Source of the DNA: Streptomyces himastatinicus ATCC 53653
Lineage (GTDB): Bacteria; Actinomycetota; Actinomycetes; Streptomycetales; Streptomycetaceae
Assembly (NCBI RefSeq): GCF_000158915.1
Contig: NZ_GG657754.1
Span: forward strand, 7,549,000-7,606,661
Direction of reading: 5' to 3'
DNA: 57,662 bases
The notes under the pieces are model-generated. The model saw only the letters and a list, made by a program, of their open reading frames with translations. It was not told where the DNA came from and ran no database searches. Shown in pieces: positions 25,166 through 34,042 of this stretch; positions within the stretch are counted from its first letter, which is position 1; each line of letters begins with the position of its first letter. The position numbers and the translations under genes are program-made.

Positions 25166-25942
25166 TCAGCCGCGACCGATGTACGGCATCGCCGTCGCCA
25201 GTACCGTTGCGAACTGCACATTCGCCTCCAGGGGCAGCGAGGCCATATGCCGCACGGTACGTGCCACATCCGCCACGTCCATCACCGGCTCGGCCACCAC
25301 GTCCCCGTTCGCCTGGAGTACACCGGCCCGCATCTGCCCGGTCATCTCCGTCTCCGCGTTGCCGATGTCGATCTGTCCGCAGGCGATGGAGTACGCCCGC
25401 CCGTCCAGCGACAGCGACTTGGTCAGCCCGGTCAGCGCATGCTTGGTCGCCGTGTACGCGATGCTGTGCGGGCGCGGGGCATGGGCGGAAATCGAGCCAT
25501 TATTGATGATCCGTCCGCCCTGCGGATCCTGATCACGCATCAGCCGGTAGGCGCCCTGTGCGCACAGGAAGGCCCCCGTCAGATTGACGTCCACGACCGC
25601 CTGCCAGTCCTCGGCGCTGAGGTCCTCCACCGGCACCCCGCGCGGGCCGAAGCTGCCCGCGTTGTTGAACAGCAGATCGAGCCGTCCGAAGCGGTCCCGT
25701 ACGGTCGCGAAGAGCGCGTCCACCTGCTCGGGCCTGCTCACATCCGTCGGCACGGCGAGGACCGAGGGGCCGTCGCCCGCCCGGCGCGCCGTCTCCGCGA
25801 GGGTCTCCTCGCGGCGCCCCGCGAGCACCACCGACCAGCCCGACTCGTAGAGTTCGAGTGCCACCGCCCGGCCGATCCCGGAGCCCGCGCCCGTCACCAC
25901 GGCGACCTTGGACACCACCGGCACACCATCGCTTCCGTTCAT
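25166..25942 (-). CDS. SDR-family oxidoreductase
   Basis: 258 residues. Classical short-chain dehydrogenase motifs: TGAGSGIG near residue 19 (NAD(P) binding), NNAG near 92, and catalytic Ser-Tyr-Lys in NGSISA ... AYTATKHAL near 150-170. An Arg pair after beta-2 (LAGRREE) favours NADP. Substrate unknown. Divergent from the PhoD-type gene. Confidence 0.88.
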   Translation of the reverse strand: MNGSDGVPVVSKVAVVTGAGSGIGRAVALELYESGWSVVLAGRREETLAETARRAGDGPSVLAVPTDVSRPEQVDALFATVRDRFGRLDLLFNNAGSFGPRGVPVEDLSAEDWQAVVDVNLTGAFLCAQGAYRLMRDQDPQGGRIINNGSISAHAPRPHSIAYTATKHALTGLTKSLSLDGRAYSIACGQIDIGNAETEMTGQMRAGVLQANGDVVAEPVMDVADVARTVRHMASLPLEANVQFATVLATAMPYIGRG

Positions 25943-26115
25943 GGGGCGGCAGCGTACGCCACGTCACATCCCTGCTCGCGCAGGGTGTATGGCGGCAAAC
26001 GTCCTATCCGGAAACGGACCTCACCCAGCCGACATGTGTGCGTCGTGTATAGGCAAGCGTGCGGCCTCCCCCTGACACTCCAATTCCTCTGACGCCACGA
26101 GCCAGGGGAGAGCAC

Positions 26116-27739
26116 ATGGCACACGCCGCACATCAGCAGGCGATACGAGCCGCGGCAGCACATCTGGGCCGCCGCCGCTTCCTCACCGTCACCGGAGCAG
26201 CCGCCGCACTGGCCTTCTCCACCAACCTGCCCAGCGCCCAGGCCGCGCAGGTACGTACGGACGCGCTCAAGGAAAACCCCTTCACGCTCGGCGTGGCATC
26301 CGGCGATCCACTGCCCGATGCCGTCGTGCTGTGGACCAGACTCGCGCCCCGCGCCTACGAGCCGGGCAACGGCCTGCCCGAGGAGGGCGCCGTCAGGGTC
26401 GAGTGGCAGGTCGCCCGCGACGAGCACTTCCGCCGGGTGGTCGGGCGCGGAACCGCCACCGCACACGCCGAGTTCAACTACACCGTGCACGTCGACGCCA
26501 AGGGCCTCGAACCCGACCGCGTCTACTGGTACCGCTTCCGGGCCGGCAAGTGGACCAGCCCCGTCGGCCGCACCCGCACCACCCCGTCGCCCGGCGCCCG
26601 GGTCAGTGACATGCGCTTCGGCCTGGTCTCCTGCCAGGCGTACCACGACGGCTACTACACGGCCCTGAAGCACCTCGCCGCCGAGGACCTGGACGCCGTC
26701 TTCCACGTCGGCGACTACCAGTACGAGTACGCCGTCAGCGCGGTCGGCGGCGCCCGCAACTACACCGACCGCACCCTCCCCGCGCACTTCAACACCGAGA
26801 CCATGACGCTCGGGGACTACCGGGCTGCGCTACGCCCTCTACAAGACCGACCCGGACCTCCAGGCCGCCCACGCCGCCTTCCCCTGGTTCGTCACCTGGG
26901 ACGACCACGAGACCGAGAACAACTACGCGGGCGACGTCGACGACAACAACGATCCGCCCGAGGAGTTCCTCATCCGGCGGGCCGCCGCGTACCGCGCGTA
27001 CTGGGAGAACATGCCGCTGCGCATGCCGCAGCGGCCCGACGGCCCCGACATGCGGCTCTACCGGCGCTTCCACTACGGCCGGCTCGCCCAGTTCGACATC
27101 CTCGACACCCGCCAGTACCGCTCCGACCAGGCGTACGGCGACGGCTGGCAGTACCCAGGACCCGAATCCGAGGACCCCTCCCGCACCCTCACCGGCGCCA
27201 CCCAGGAACGCTGGCTCCTGGACGGCTTCCGCCGCTCCACCGCCACCTGGAACGTCCTCCCGCAGCAGGTCACCTTCTCGCAGCGGAAGAACACCACCGC
27301 CGATCGCTCCAAGCTCTCCATGGACGCCTGGGACGGCTACCCCGCCTCCCGCTCCCGCGTCCTGGCCGGCGTCGAGCAGGCGGGCATCGAGAACTTCGTC
27401 GTCCTGACCGGCGACGTCCACGTCCACTACGCCCTCGACATCAAGAAGGACTTCAACAACCCGTCGTCCCAGACCCTGGGCGTCGAGTTCGTCGGCACGT
27501 CGATCACCAGCGGCAAGGACGGTGCCGACAAACCGGCCAACTGGTCCACGATGACCACCGCCAACCCGCACATGAAGTTCTACAACGGCCGCCGCGGCTA
27601 TGTGACGGTCACGCTGGACGGCGATCAGGCGCGGGCCGACTACAAGACGGTCTCCGCGGTCACGACCCCGAACGCACCGCTCACCACGGCGGCGTCGTTC
27701 GTCAGCGAAGCCGGAAACCCTGGGCTTCAGCAGGTCTGA
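26116..27739 (+). pseudogene. PhoD-type alkaline phosphatase, interrupted by a one-base frameshift
   Basis: The ATG at 26116 begins a Tat-exported protein (LGRRRFLTVTGAAAALAFST, cleavage near AQAA). PhoD motifs occur in two frames: GVASGDPLPDAVVLWTRL and GLVSCQAYHDGYYTAL in the first, FVTWDDHETENNYAGD, FDILDTRQYRSD and VVLTGDVHVHYA in the second. The switch is at 26821-26824: CGGG where CGG would keep the frame (expected DYRLRYALYK). Removing one G restores a 540-residue enzyme of normal length. PhoD hydrolyses phosphodiesters and monoesters outside the cell under phosphate limitation. The single homopolymer insertion with an otherwise intact sequence suggests a sequencing error or a very recent mutation. 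Confidence 0.85.
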
Positions 27740-27746
27740 CCGATAA

Positions 27747-27780
27747 GAGCCCGCGGCGCCCCAACCGGCGCCGCGGGCTC
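27747..27780. terminator. Strong bidirectional terminator
   Basis: Perfect 14-base stem GAGCCCGCGGCGCC / GGCGCCGCGGGCTC with loop CCAACC, just after the PhoD stop and before the convergent oxidoreductase stop. Confidence 0.85.
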
Positions 27781-27798
27781 AACCTCGCCGCGGTGACT

Positions 27799-28797
27799 TC
27801 AGCCCTCGCCCGGGTAGCGGACGCCGGTCTTCGATCGGGCCGTGTCCAGGGTGCGCATCACCGCCAGGGTGCCTGCCAGGGGGACGAGGGGGGATTCGCG
27901 TTCGTTCGCGCGCAGGCAGCGCATCACCTCTGCGGCCTCGCGCTGGTAGGCGCGCAGGCCGTCCGGGGCCGTGAACTCCTCCGGGTCGTGGCCCGGGCGG
28001 TGGAGGACGAAGTGGTCGGGGTGGAAGAAGCCGCGCGGGAACTCGATGCGGCCCGCGGTGCCCGTCACCGCTGCCGACCTGGGCGTATCGGCGGTGAGGG
28101 AACAGCTCAGGAGGGCCACCGCGCCGGTGTCCCAGCCCAGCAGCAGGCCCGTGTTCACGTCGACGCCCTCCGGGGACAGCTCGGCGCGGGCCTGGACGTC
28201 CGACGGCTCGCCCAGCAGGAGCTGGGCGAAGGACACCGGGTAGACGCCGAGGTCGAGCAGGGCGCCGCCGCCCTGGGCCGGGTCGCGCAGACGGTGGGCG
28301 GGGTCGATGGGACCGGGGAGGCCGAAGTCGGCGTGCACCGCGCGGACCTCGCCGATCGCGCCGTCCCGGACGAGGGCGGTCATGCGCCGGACGACCGGAT
28401 CGCAGTACGTCCACATCGCCTCCATCAGGAAGCGGTCGTGGGTGCGGGCGAGGGCGACCAGCTCCTCGGCCTCGCGCGCGTTCAGGGTGAACGCCTTCTC
28501 GCACAGCACCGCGCGGCCCGCCTCCAGGCAGAGGCCGGCCGCGGCGCGGTGGGCCGCGTGCGGGGTAGCGACGTATATCACGTCAAGTTCGTCGTCGGCG
28601 GCCAGCTCGGCCCAGCTGCCGTAGGAGCGGGGTATCCCGAACCGTTCCGCGAACCGCTTCGCGCCCTCCGGACTGCGCGAGCCCACGGCCGTGACCTGCG
28701 CGTCTTCCAGTTCGAGCAGATCTTTCGTGAACGACGCGGCGATCCCGCCGGTCGCCAGGATCCCCCACCGCACGGGCTCGCTCTTCGGTCCGGGCAT
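27799..28797 (-). CDS. Gfo/Idh/MocA-family oxidoreductase
   Basis: 332 residues from ATG 28797 (MPGPKSEPVRWGILATGGIA) with AGGGGTGA upstream. NAD(P) Rossmann domain at the N-terminus, then the family signature LCEKAFTLNAREAEEL (the EKP-like lysine loop, here EKA) near residue 95, and a C-terminal beta-sheet domain with GGGALLDLGVYPV near 180. Likely oxidises or reduces a sugar or polyol. The EKA for EKP change is common in dihydrodiol-dehydrogenase-like members. Divergent from the Bcr/CflA exporter. Confidence 0.87.
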   Translation of the reverse strand: MPGPKSEPVRWGILATGGIAASFTKDLLELEDAQVTAVGSRSPEGAKRFAERFGIPRSYGSWAELAADDELDVIYVATPHAAHRAAAGLCLEAGRAVLCEKAFTLNAREAEELVALARTHDRFLMEAMWTYCDPVVRRMTALVRDGAIGEVRAVHADFGLPGPIDPAHRLRDPAQGGGALLDLGVYPVSFAQLLLGEPSDVQARAELSPEGVDVNTGLLLGWDTGAVALLSCSLTADTPRSAAVTGTAGRIEFPRGFFHPDHFVLHRPGHDPEEFTAPDGLRAYQREAAEVMRCLRANERESPLVPLAGTLAVMRTLDTARSKTGVRYPGEG

Positions 28798-28881
28798 CCT
28801 CACCCCTGGCTTATTCGGTCGTGAGCACTCCAATTCTGCTGAGAGCATAGACAACGATTCAACGACTCATGGAAGGCAAGC

Positions 28882-30213
28882 ATGCAGCAGCCCGGCCTCA
28901 CGGCCGCCGCTCCCGACCGGGCCCACAGACCCGACCCCTCTTCTTCTCCCTCCTCCGCAGCCGCGCCCCAGGTCACCGCTCCGTCGACCGCGCAGCGCCG
29001 CGCGAGCCTCCTCGTCACCTTCGTCCTCGGCGGGCTCACCGCTCTCCCCGCCCTCTCGATGGACATGTACCTCCCGGCCCTGCCGGAGGTCACCGACGCG
29101 CTCCACAGCTCCGCCGCCACCGCTCAGCTCACCCTGACCGCCTGTCTGATGGGCATGGCGCTCGGCCAGCTCGTCGTCGGCCCGATGAGCGACAAGTGGG
29201 GCCGCCGCCGTCCCCTCCTCATCGGCATGGTGATCTACGTGATCGCCACCGCCATCTGCGCCTTCGCGCCCACCGCCGGGACGCTCATCGGCTTCCGGCT
29301 GCTCCAGGGCCTCGCCGGGTCGGCCGGGATCGTGATCGCCCGTGCCGTCGTCCGCGACCTGTACGACGGCATCGCGATGGCCCGCTTCTTCTCCACCCTG
29401 ATGCTGATCTCCGGGGTCGCGCCCATCGCCGCGCCCGTGATCGGCGGCCAGATCCTGCGCTTCACCGACTGGCGCGGCGTCTTCGTCGTGCTGACGGTGA
29501 TCGGCGCCCTGCTCACCCTCGTCGTCTGGCGCTTCCTGCGCGAGACCCTGCCCCCGGAGCGCCGCCACGACGGCGGGCTCGGTGAGACGCTGCGGACGGT
29601 GCGCGGGCTGCTCGCCGACCGCGTCTTCACCGGCTACATGCTCGCGGGCAGCTTCGCCTTCGCGGCCCTCTTCGCCTATGTCTCCGGTTCGTCCTTCGTC
29701 GTCCAGGAGATCTACGGCGCCTCGCCGCAGACCTTCAGCCTGCTCTTCGGTATCAACTCGATCGGCCTCATCGGCATGGGCCAGGTCAACGGCCGCATCC
29801 TGGTCGGCCGCGTCAGCATGGACAAGGTGCTGGGCGTGGGGCTCACGATGATCGCCCTCGCGGCGACCGCGCTGCTGGCCCTGTCCGCCGGGCTCTTCGG
29901 CGACGTCGGTCTCGTACCGATCGCGGCCTGCCTGTTCGTGCTGATGTCCTCGATGGGCCTGGCCATGCCGAACACCAACGCCCAGGCGCTGATGCGCACC
30001 CCGCACGCCGCCGGTTCCGCGTCCGCGCTGCTCGGCACCTCCACCTTCCTGCTCGGCGCCGTCGCCTCGCCGCTGGTGGGGATCGCGGGCGAGACCACGG
30101 CCGTGCCGATGGCCGTCGTCCAGCTGGTGTGCGCGCTGGCCGCCATGGGCTGCTTCATGGGACTCTGCCGCCCGTGGCAGCGACGCACCAAGCAGAGCGT
30201 GACGGTGGCCTGA
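28882..30213 (+). CDS. Bcr/CflA-family drug-resistance MFS transporter
   Basis: 443 residues from ATG 28882 with GGAAGG upstream. A 40-residue Pro/Ser-rich cytosolic tail precedes 12 membrane segments. The motif LSMDMYLPALPEV in TM1 and GPMSDKWGRRRPLLIG after TM2 are diagnostic of Bcr/CflA (bicyclomycin/chloramphenicol-type) exporters. The next gene follows within about 20 bases. Confidence 0.9.
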   Translation: MQQPGLTAAAPDRAHRPDPSSSPSSAAAPQVTAPSTAQRRASLLVTFVLGGLTALPALSMDMYLPALPEVTDALHSSAATAQLTLTACLMGMALGQLVVGPMSDKWGRRRPLLIGMVIYVIATAICAFAPTAGTLIGFRLLQGLAGSAGIVIARAVVRDLYDGIAMARFFSTLMLISGVAPIAAPVIGGQILRFTDWRGVFVVLTVIGALLTLVVWRFLRETLPPERRHDGGLGETLRTVRGLLADRVFTGYMLAGSFAFAALFAYVSGSSFVVQEIYGASPQTFSLLFGINSIGLIGMGQVNGRILVGRVSMDKVLGVGLTMIALAATALLALSAGLFGDVGLVPIAACLFVLMSSMGLAMPNTNAQALMRTPHAAGSASALLGTSTFLLGAVASPLVGIAGETTAVPMAVVQLVCALAAMGCFMGLCRPWQRRTKQSVTVA

Positions 30214-30230
30214 CCCACCTTCTGCGCACC

Positions 30231-31262
30231 GTGGAGGCGCTCCCCGAGGGGGAGCGCCCCTGGTGCGCGGGCGCGGTGGTGACCGCTGGGACGAGCACCG
30301 GGCCCCTGACCGAGGGCGCCTTCGGCTGGGCGGTGCGGTACGCCGCGTACGACCGCGAACTGCCGCGCGCGCAATGGGTCCCGGCGCGCGCCGATACGGT
30401 CTTCGACCTCGCCTCGCTGACCAAGCTGTTCACCGCGATCGTGGCGGTGGGCGCGCTGGAGCGCGGGGAGATCGAGCTGGACGCCCAGGTCGCCTCGTAC
30501 GCCCCCGAGTGCACGGCCGCCGCCGACCACGGCATCACGGTGCGGCAGCTGCTCACCCACCGGTCCGGCCTGATCCCGGAGCTGCCGCTTTACGAGTACG
30601 ACGGGGACGAGGCGCGCTGGGCGCGGCTGTACGCCGAACCGCCCGTCACCCCACCCGGCACCGCCCGTCGCTACTCCGACCTCAACCTGCTGCTGATGCA
30701 GCGGGTGCTGGAGCGGGCGACCGGCGCCCCGCTGGACGGTCTCGTCCACGACCGGATCACCGGCCCGCTGGCCATGGCGTCCACCCGCTTCCGCCCGCCC
30801 GGGTCCTGGCTGCCGCGCATCGCCGCGACCGAGGACCAGCGGCGCCCCTGGGGCAAGCTCGACCGGGGCATGCTGCGGGGCGTGGTGCACGACGAGAACG
30901 CGTACGCGCTCGGCGGTGTCGCGGGCCACGCCGGGCTCTTCTCGACCGCGGCCGACCTGGCGGCGCTGTGCCGCGCGCTGCTGGCGGGCGGCGGTCCCGG
31001 TGCTCTCGCCCGCCTTCCGTGGACCTGATGCTGACCGCGCCCGGGCTGGGCTTCGAGGTCGACCAGCCGTGGTTCATGGGCGAGTTGGCCGGCCGCGGCG
31101 CGGCCGGGCACACCGGGTTTTTGGGCACCTGCGTGGTGCTGGACCGCGCAAGGGACTGCTATCTGATCCTGCTGGCCACCACGGTCCACCCCCGCCGCCG
31201 CCCCGGCGACAGCGCGCCGCGCGCGGCGGCGGCCACCGTTTTTTTTTCGCGCCCTGGGCTGA
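30231..31262 (+). pseudogene. Beta-lactamase-fold serine hydrolase, broken by three single-base insertions
   Basis: The protein begins near GTG 30231 (VEALPEGERPWCAGAVV) right after the MFS gene. Family-S12/class C-like motifs are visible: DLASLTKLFTA (catalytic Ser-Lys), YSDLN and, in another frame, GHTGFLGT. The frame changes at 30996-30998 (CCC for CC), 31015-31016 (TT for T) and within nine T at 31239-31247. Correcting one base at each gives a 342-residue protein ending ARALG or similar at the TGA 31260-31262, two bases before the convergent Rsm22-like stop. Probable role: cell-wall-related serine hydrolase or esterase. Could be a real pseudogene, but all three lesions are homopolymer insertions. 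Confidence 0.8.
31239..31247 (+). repeat. Run of nine T in a GC-rich gene end
   Basis: An uninterrupted T9 in a background above 70% GC, inside the last codons of the serine-hydrolase gene. Eight T would keep the frame. A CGCCGC-GC-GCGGCG self-complementary block lies just upstream. Confidence 0.9.
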
Positions 31263-31263
31263 A

Positions 31264-32280
31264 TCACTCGTCCTCGGGCGGCGGCCAGGTGTCGCCCCAG
31301 GCGGTGTCGCGGTTGGCGCGGAATATGGGGCCGTGTTTCTTGGTGAGGTTGCGGCGGGTGAGGCCCTCGTCGGGGGTGCACAGGTCCAGGAGGACCTGGC
31401 CCTTGCGGGTCTGGGGGTGGCGGGTGACACGGGACGCGGGCCCGGGGTCCGGGGCGGGGAAGCGGGTCGCCGCGACGTACGCGAACTTCTCGTCCTCGTG
31501 CCCCAGCGAGCCCCCCTTCACCTGGCGGTGCAGCGACGAACGGCTCACCCGGGCCGCGAAGTGGCACCAGTCGGCGCCCGGTTCGATGGGGCAGGCGTCA
31601 CTGTGCGGGCAGGGGGCCAGGACGTGGAGGCCCGCCGCCACGAGCTGGTCACGGGCCTCGCGGACGCGCAGATAGCCGTCGGGGGTGCCGGGTTCGACGA
31701 GGACCACCGCCTGGGCCGTACGGGCCGCCTCGCCGACGACCGCGCGGCGGTCGGACGGGGTGAGTTCGCCCAGGACGTAGGAGACGGTGACGAGGTCCGT
31801 CGCGTCGGGGAGGGCGAGGTCCGCGGTGAGGGCGCGACGCTGCCAGCGGGCGTCGCGCAGCGGGGCGGCGGGGGACTGCCGGGTCAGCTCGCGGCCGAGG
31901 GCGAGGGCGGGTTCGGCCCAGTCCAGGACGGTGGTGCTGTGCGCCCCGTCCGGCCACGCGGCGGCCACGGCCCAGCTCGCCGCGCCCGTACCGCCGCCGA
32001 TGTCGAGGTGGGTGGCGGGCACCCACTCGGGGGCGCGCTCGCGGAGGGCGTCGAGGGCGGCGCGTACGGCCTCGAACGTCGCGGGCATCCGGTACGCGGC
32101 GTACGCGGCGACATCGGAGCGGTCGCGCAGCACGGGCGCGTCGGTCGGGGTGCGGCCCCGGTAGTTGGCGATCAGCCGGTCGACCGCCTGGGCCGCCTGG
32201 CGGGGCGGCAGTCCGTCGAGGAGCCCGGCGAGCGCGGTGCGCAGCGTCTCGGCGGTGGGGGCGGCGTGCGGGGCGTGCAT
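31264..32280 (-). CDS. Rsm22-family (mitochondrial ribosome assembly/METTL17-like) putative methyltransferase
   Basis: 338 residues. An S-adenosylmethionine-type motif I is seen in THLDIGGGTGAASWAV near residue 91, and a later LVEPGTPDGYLRV. The C-terminal part has a cysteine cluster (APCPHSDACP ... WCHF, then LLDLCTP) of the kind that binds an iron-sulphur cluster in Rsm22/METTL17 proteins. Bacterial members are thought to act on the small ribosomal subunit, but direct evidence is thin. Divergent from the TetR gene, 86 bases between start codons. Confidence 0.82.
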   Translation of the reverse strand: MHAPHAAPTAETLRTALAGLLDGLPPRQAAQAVDRLIANYRGRTPTDAPVLRDRSDVAAYAAYRMPATFEAVRAALDALRERAPEWVPATHLDIGGGTGAASWAVAAAWPDGAHSTTVLDWAEPALALGRELTRQSPAAPLRDARWQRRALTADLALPDATDLVTVSYVLGELTPSDRRAVVGEAARTAQAVVLVEPGTPDGYLRVREARDQLVAAGLHVLAPCPHSDACPIEPGADWCHFAARVSRSSLHRQVKGGSLGHEDEKFAYVAATRFPAPDPGPASRVTRHPQTRKGQVLLDLCTPDEGLTRRNLTKKHGPIFRANRDTAWGDTWPPPEDE

Positions 32281-32320
32281 TCCGTGAATTCTACGGGGTG
32301 GGCGGCGGGGAAACGGCAGG

Positions 32321-32338
32321 AGACGATGCGTATCGTCT
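32321..32338. promoter_or_regulatory. TetR operator candidate
   Basis: AGACGATGCGTATCGTCT is an 18-bp palindrome with eight of nine pairs matching. It lies between the divergent Rsm22-like and TetR start codons, 28 bases before the TetR ATG. Size, symmetry and position are typical of a TetR autoregulatory site. Confidence 0.65.
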
Positions 32339-32366
32339 AGCGGACGCCTTCGCTACATTGACCGGC

Positions 32367-32993
32367 ATGGCCGGAAAAGCAGTTCCCAACGCGACCCGCC
32401 GCAGTGAGCGTTCGCACCGCGCGATCCTCGACGCCGCACTCGAACTCGTCGCCGAAGTGGGCTATCCCAAACTCACCATCGAGGCCATCGCCGCCCGTGC
32501 CGGGGTCGGCAAGCAGACGATCTACCGATGGTGGCCCTCCAAGGCGGCCGTCCTGCTGGACGCGTTCGTCGCCCTCGGCGAGCGGGCCGCGCAGGAGGCG
32601 GAGGGGCCGGAGAGCGGGGCGCCGTACGCGTTCCCCGACACCGGCGACCTGGAGGCCGACCTCAAGTTCGTACTGCGCGCGACGGTGGACGAGCTGCTGT
32701 CGCCCACGTACGACCTGCCCTACCGGGCGCTGGCAGCCGAGGGCATCGTGAACTCGGAGATCGCCGCGGAGTTCGTGAGCCGGGTCATGGAGCCGTCGGT
32801 CCAGCTCTACGTCGAGCGGCTGCGCGCCGCCCAGCAGGCCGGACAGGTCGCGGCGGACCTCGATCCGCGGATCGCCGTGGAATTGGTGACCGGCCCGGTC
32901 ACGGCCCGCTGGCTGCTGCGGACGCTGCCGCTCACGCATGCGTACGCGGACGCCGTGGTCGAGATGGCACTGCGCGGCCTCAGCCCCCGCTGA
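32367..32993 (+). CDS. TetR/AcrR-family regulator
   Basis: 208 residues from ATG 32367. The HTH (residues 14-60) is ILDAALELVAEVGYPKLTIEAIAARAGVGKQTIYRWW with the diagnostic TIYRWWPSKAAVL end. The C-terminal ligand domain resembles TetR_C_11 types (SVQLYVERLRAAQQAGQVAADLD). Probably represses itself and perhaps the divergent Rsm22-like gene through 32321-32338. Its 3' end overlaps the convergent GDPD gene by 14 bases. Confidence 0.9.
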   Translation: MAGKAVPNATRRSERSHRAILDAALELVAEVGYPKLTIEAIAARAGVGKQTIYRWWPSKAAVLLDAFVALGERAAQEAEGPESGAPYAFPDTGDLEADLKFVLRATVDELLSPTYDLPYRALAAEGIVNSEIAAEFVSRVMEPSVQLYVERLRAAQQAGQVAADLDPRIAVELVTGPVTARWLLRTLPLTHAYADAVVEMALRGLSPR

Positions 32994-33873
32994 CCCGGCC
33001 GAGGGCCCGTACGGGGGTGGTGATCATCAGGCTCGGTGCGTCGGTGATGATCCCGTCGCACCCCAGCCGCACCATCCGGTCGCGCTGCCCGGGGGTGTTG
33101 ACGGTGTGCGCCCACACATGGGGCACGCCGGAGGCCACGGCCCGCCGTATGTCCGCGTCCCGGGCCCGGTAGTCGACGTCCAGCAGGTCCACGTCCCCGC
33201 GCCACTCGCCCGGGCGGTCGTGGCGCATCTGCCGGGCGGACCGCCACAGCTGGGCCAGCAGCCCCATCCGGTGGGCCTCGCGGGCGACGTCCGGGTGGTT
33301 GGAGTTCACGTAGACGGAGCGGGTCAGGCCGCGGTCGCGGATCATGCGGGCCAGCTCGGGCAGCCCGGCCGGGTCCTTCGTCTCGACCATGAGCGTGGTG
33401 CGGCCGCCGAGCCGGTCAAGCGCCTCGGCCACCGTCGGCGGCCGCTCGGGCTTCCAGGCGCCGCGCAGGGCGGCGGCGGGGCGAAGGCGTACGGTGCGCC
33501 ACTGGGTGGCGGTCAGGGCGTTCACGGGCCCGGCCTGGGACGTCGTACGGTCCAGCGTCGCGTCGTGCATGACGACGAGCGTGCCGTCGCGCAGGGAGCG
33601 GATGTCGAAGTCGAGGACCTGGGCGTCCTTGCGGGCCAGGGCGGTGGTCAGCCCGGTCATGCTGTTCTCGGGCACTTCGAGGGCGCCGCCGCGGTGGGCT
33701 GTGTAGATGATCCGCGGGGGTGCGGGGACGGCGGCGGGCTGATCGCCGAGGCGCCGTTCCGGCGGGCGCGGGGTCGGGTGAGCCGCCGGGTGGGCGGTGG
33801 GGTGTGCCAGGACGGCCGCCGGTATGGAAAGGGTGAGGACCGCCACACCGGTCAGAAAATACCTGGTGATCAT
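32980..33873 (-). CDS. Secreted glycerophosphodiester phosphodiesterase
   Basis: 297 residues from ATG 33873. Signal peptide MITRYFLTGVAVLTLSIPAAVLA, then a His/Pro-rich linker (HPTAHPAAHPTPRPP). GDPD motifs: AHRGGALEVPENS (catalytic His and Glu/Asn) near residue 60, DFDIRSLRDGTLVVMHD near 90, and VETKDPAGLPEL near 160. It should release sn-glycerol-3-phosphate from phospholipid headgroup diesters outside the cell. Confidence 0.88.
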   Translation of the reverse strand: MITRYFLTGVAVLTLSIPAAVLAHPTAHPAAHPTPRPPERRLGDQPAAVPAPPRIIYTAHRGGALEVPENSMTGLTTALARKDAQVLDFDIRSLRDGTLVVMHDATLDRTTSQAGPVNALTATQWRTVRLRPAAALRGAWKPERPPTVAEALDRLGGRTTLMVETKDPAGLPELARMIRDRGLTRSVYVNSNHPDVAREAHRMGLLAQLWRSARQMRHDRPGEWRGDVDLLDVDYRARDADIRRAVASGVPHVWAHTVNTPGQRDRMVRLGCDGIITDAPSLMITTPVRALGRVSGG

Positions 33874-34000
33874 AAAGCGAACGCTAGGGGTGCTCGTTCG
33901 GTTATGTCCTGATATCGGCACCCGGACGTGGGTCCCGGCATCACCCCGGATGCGGACACCGGTCACCTCGGGAGCAGGATGGTGGCAGCATTGATCGGGT

Positions 34001-34018
34001 ACCGGCGGTACCGCCGGT
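34001..34018. promoter_or_regulatory. Perfect 18-bp palindrome upstream of the Prim-Pol-like gene
   Basis: ACCGGCGGTACCGCCGGT, perfectly self-complementary, 24 bases before the ATG at 34043. Operator-like by position; also able to form a hairpin in mRNA close to the ribosome-binding site. Confidence 0.45.
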
Positions 34019-34042
34019 CGCGGCGGTGAAGCGAGGCGATAG

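Noticed and set aside
25943..26115. PHO box upstream of the PhoD gene
   Set aside because: Only one weak CCTCACCCA match; no tandem 11-base direct repeats of the PhoP type.
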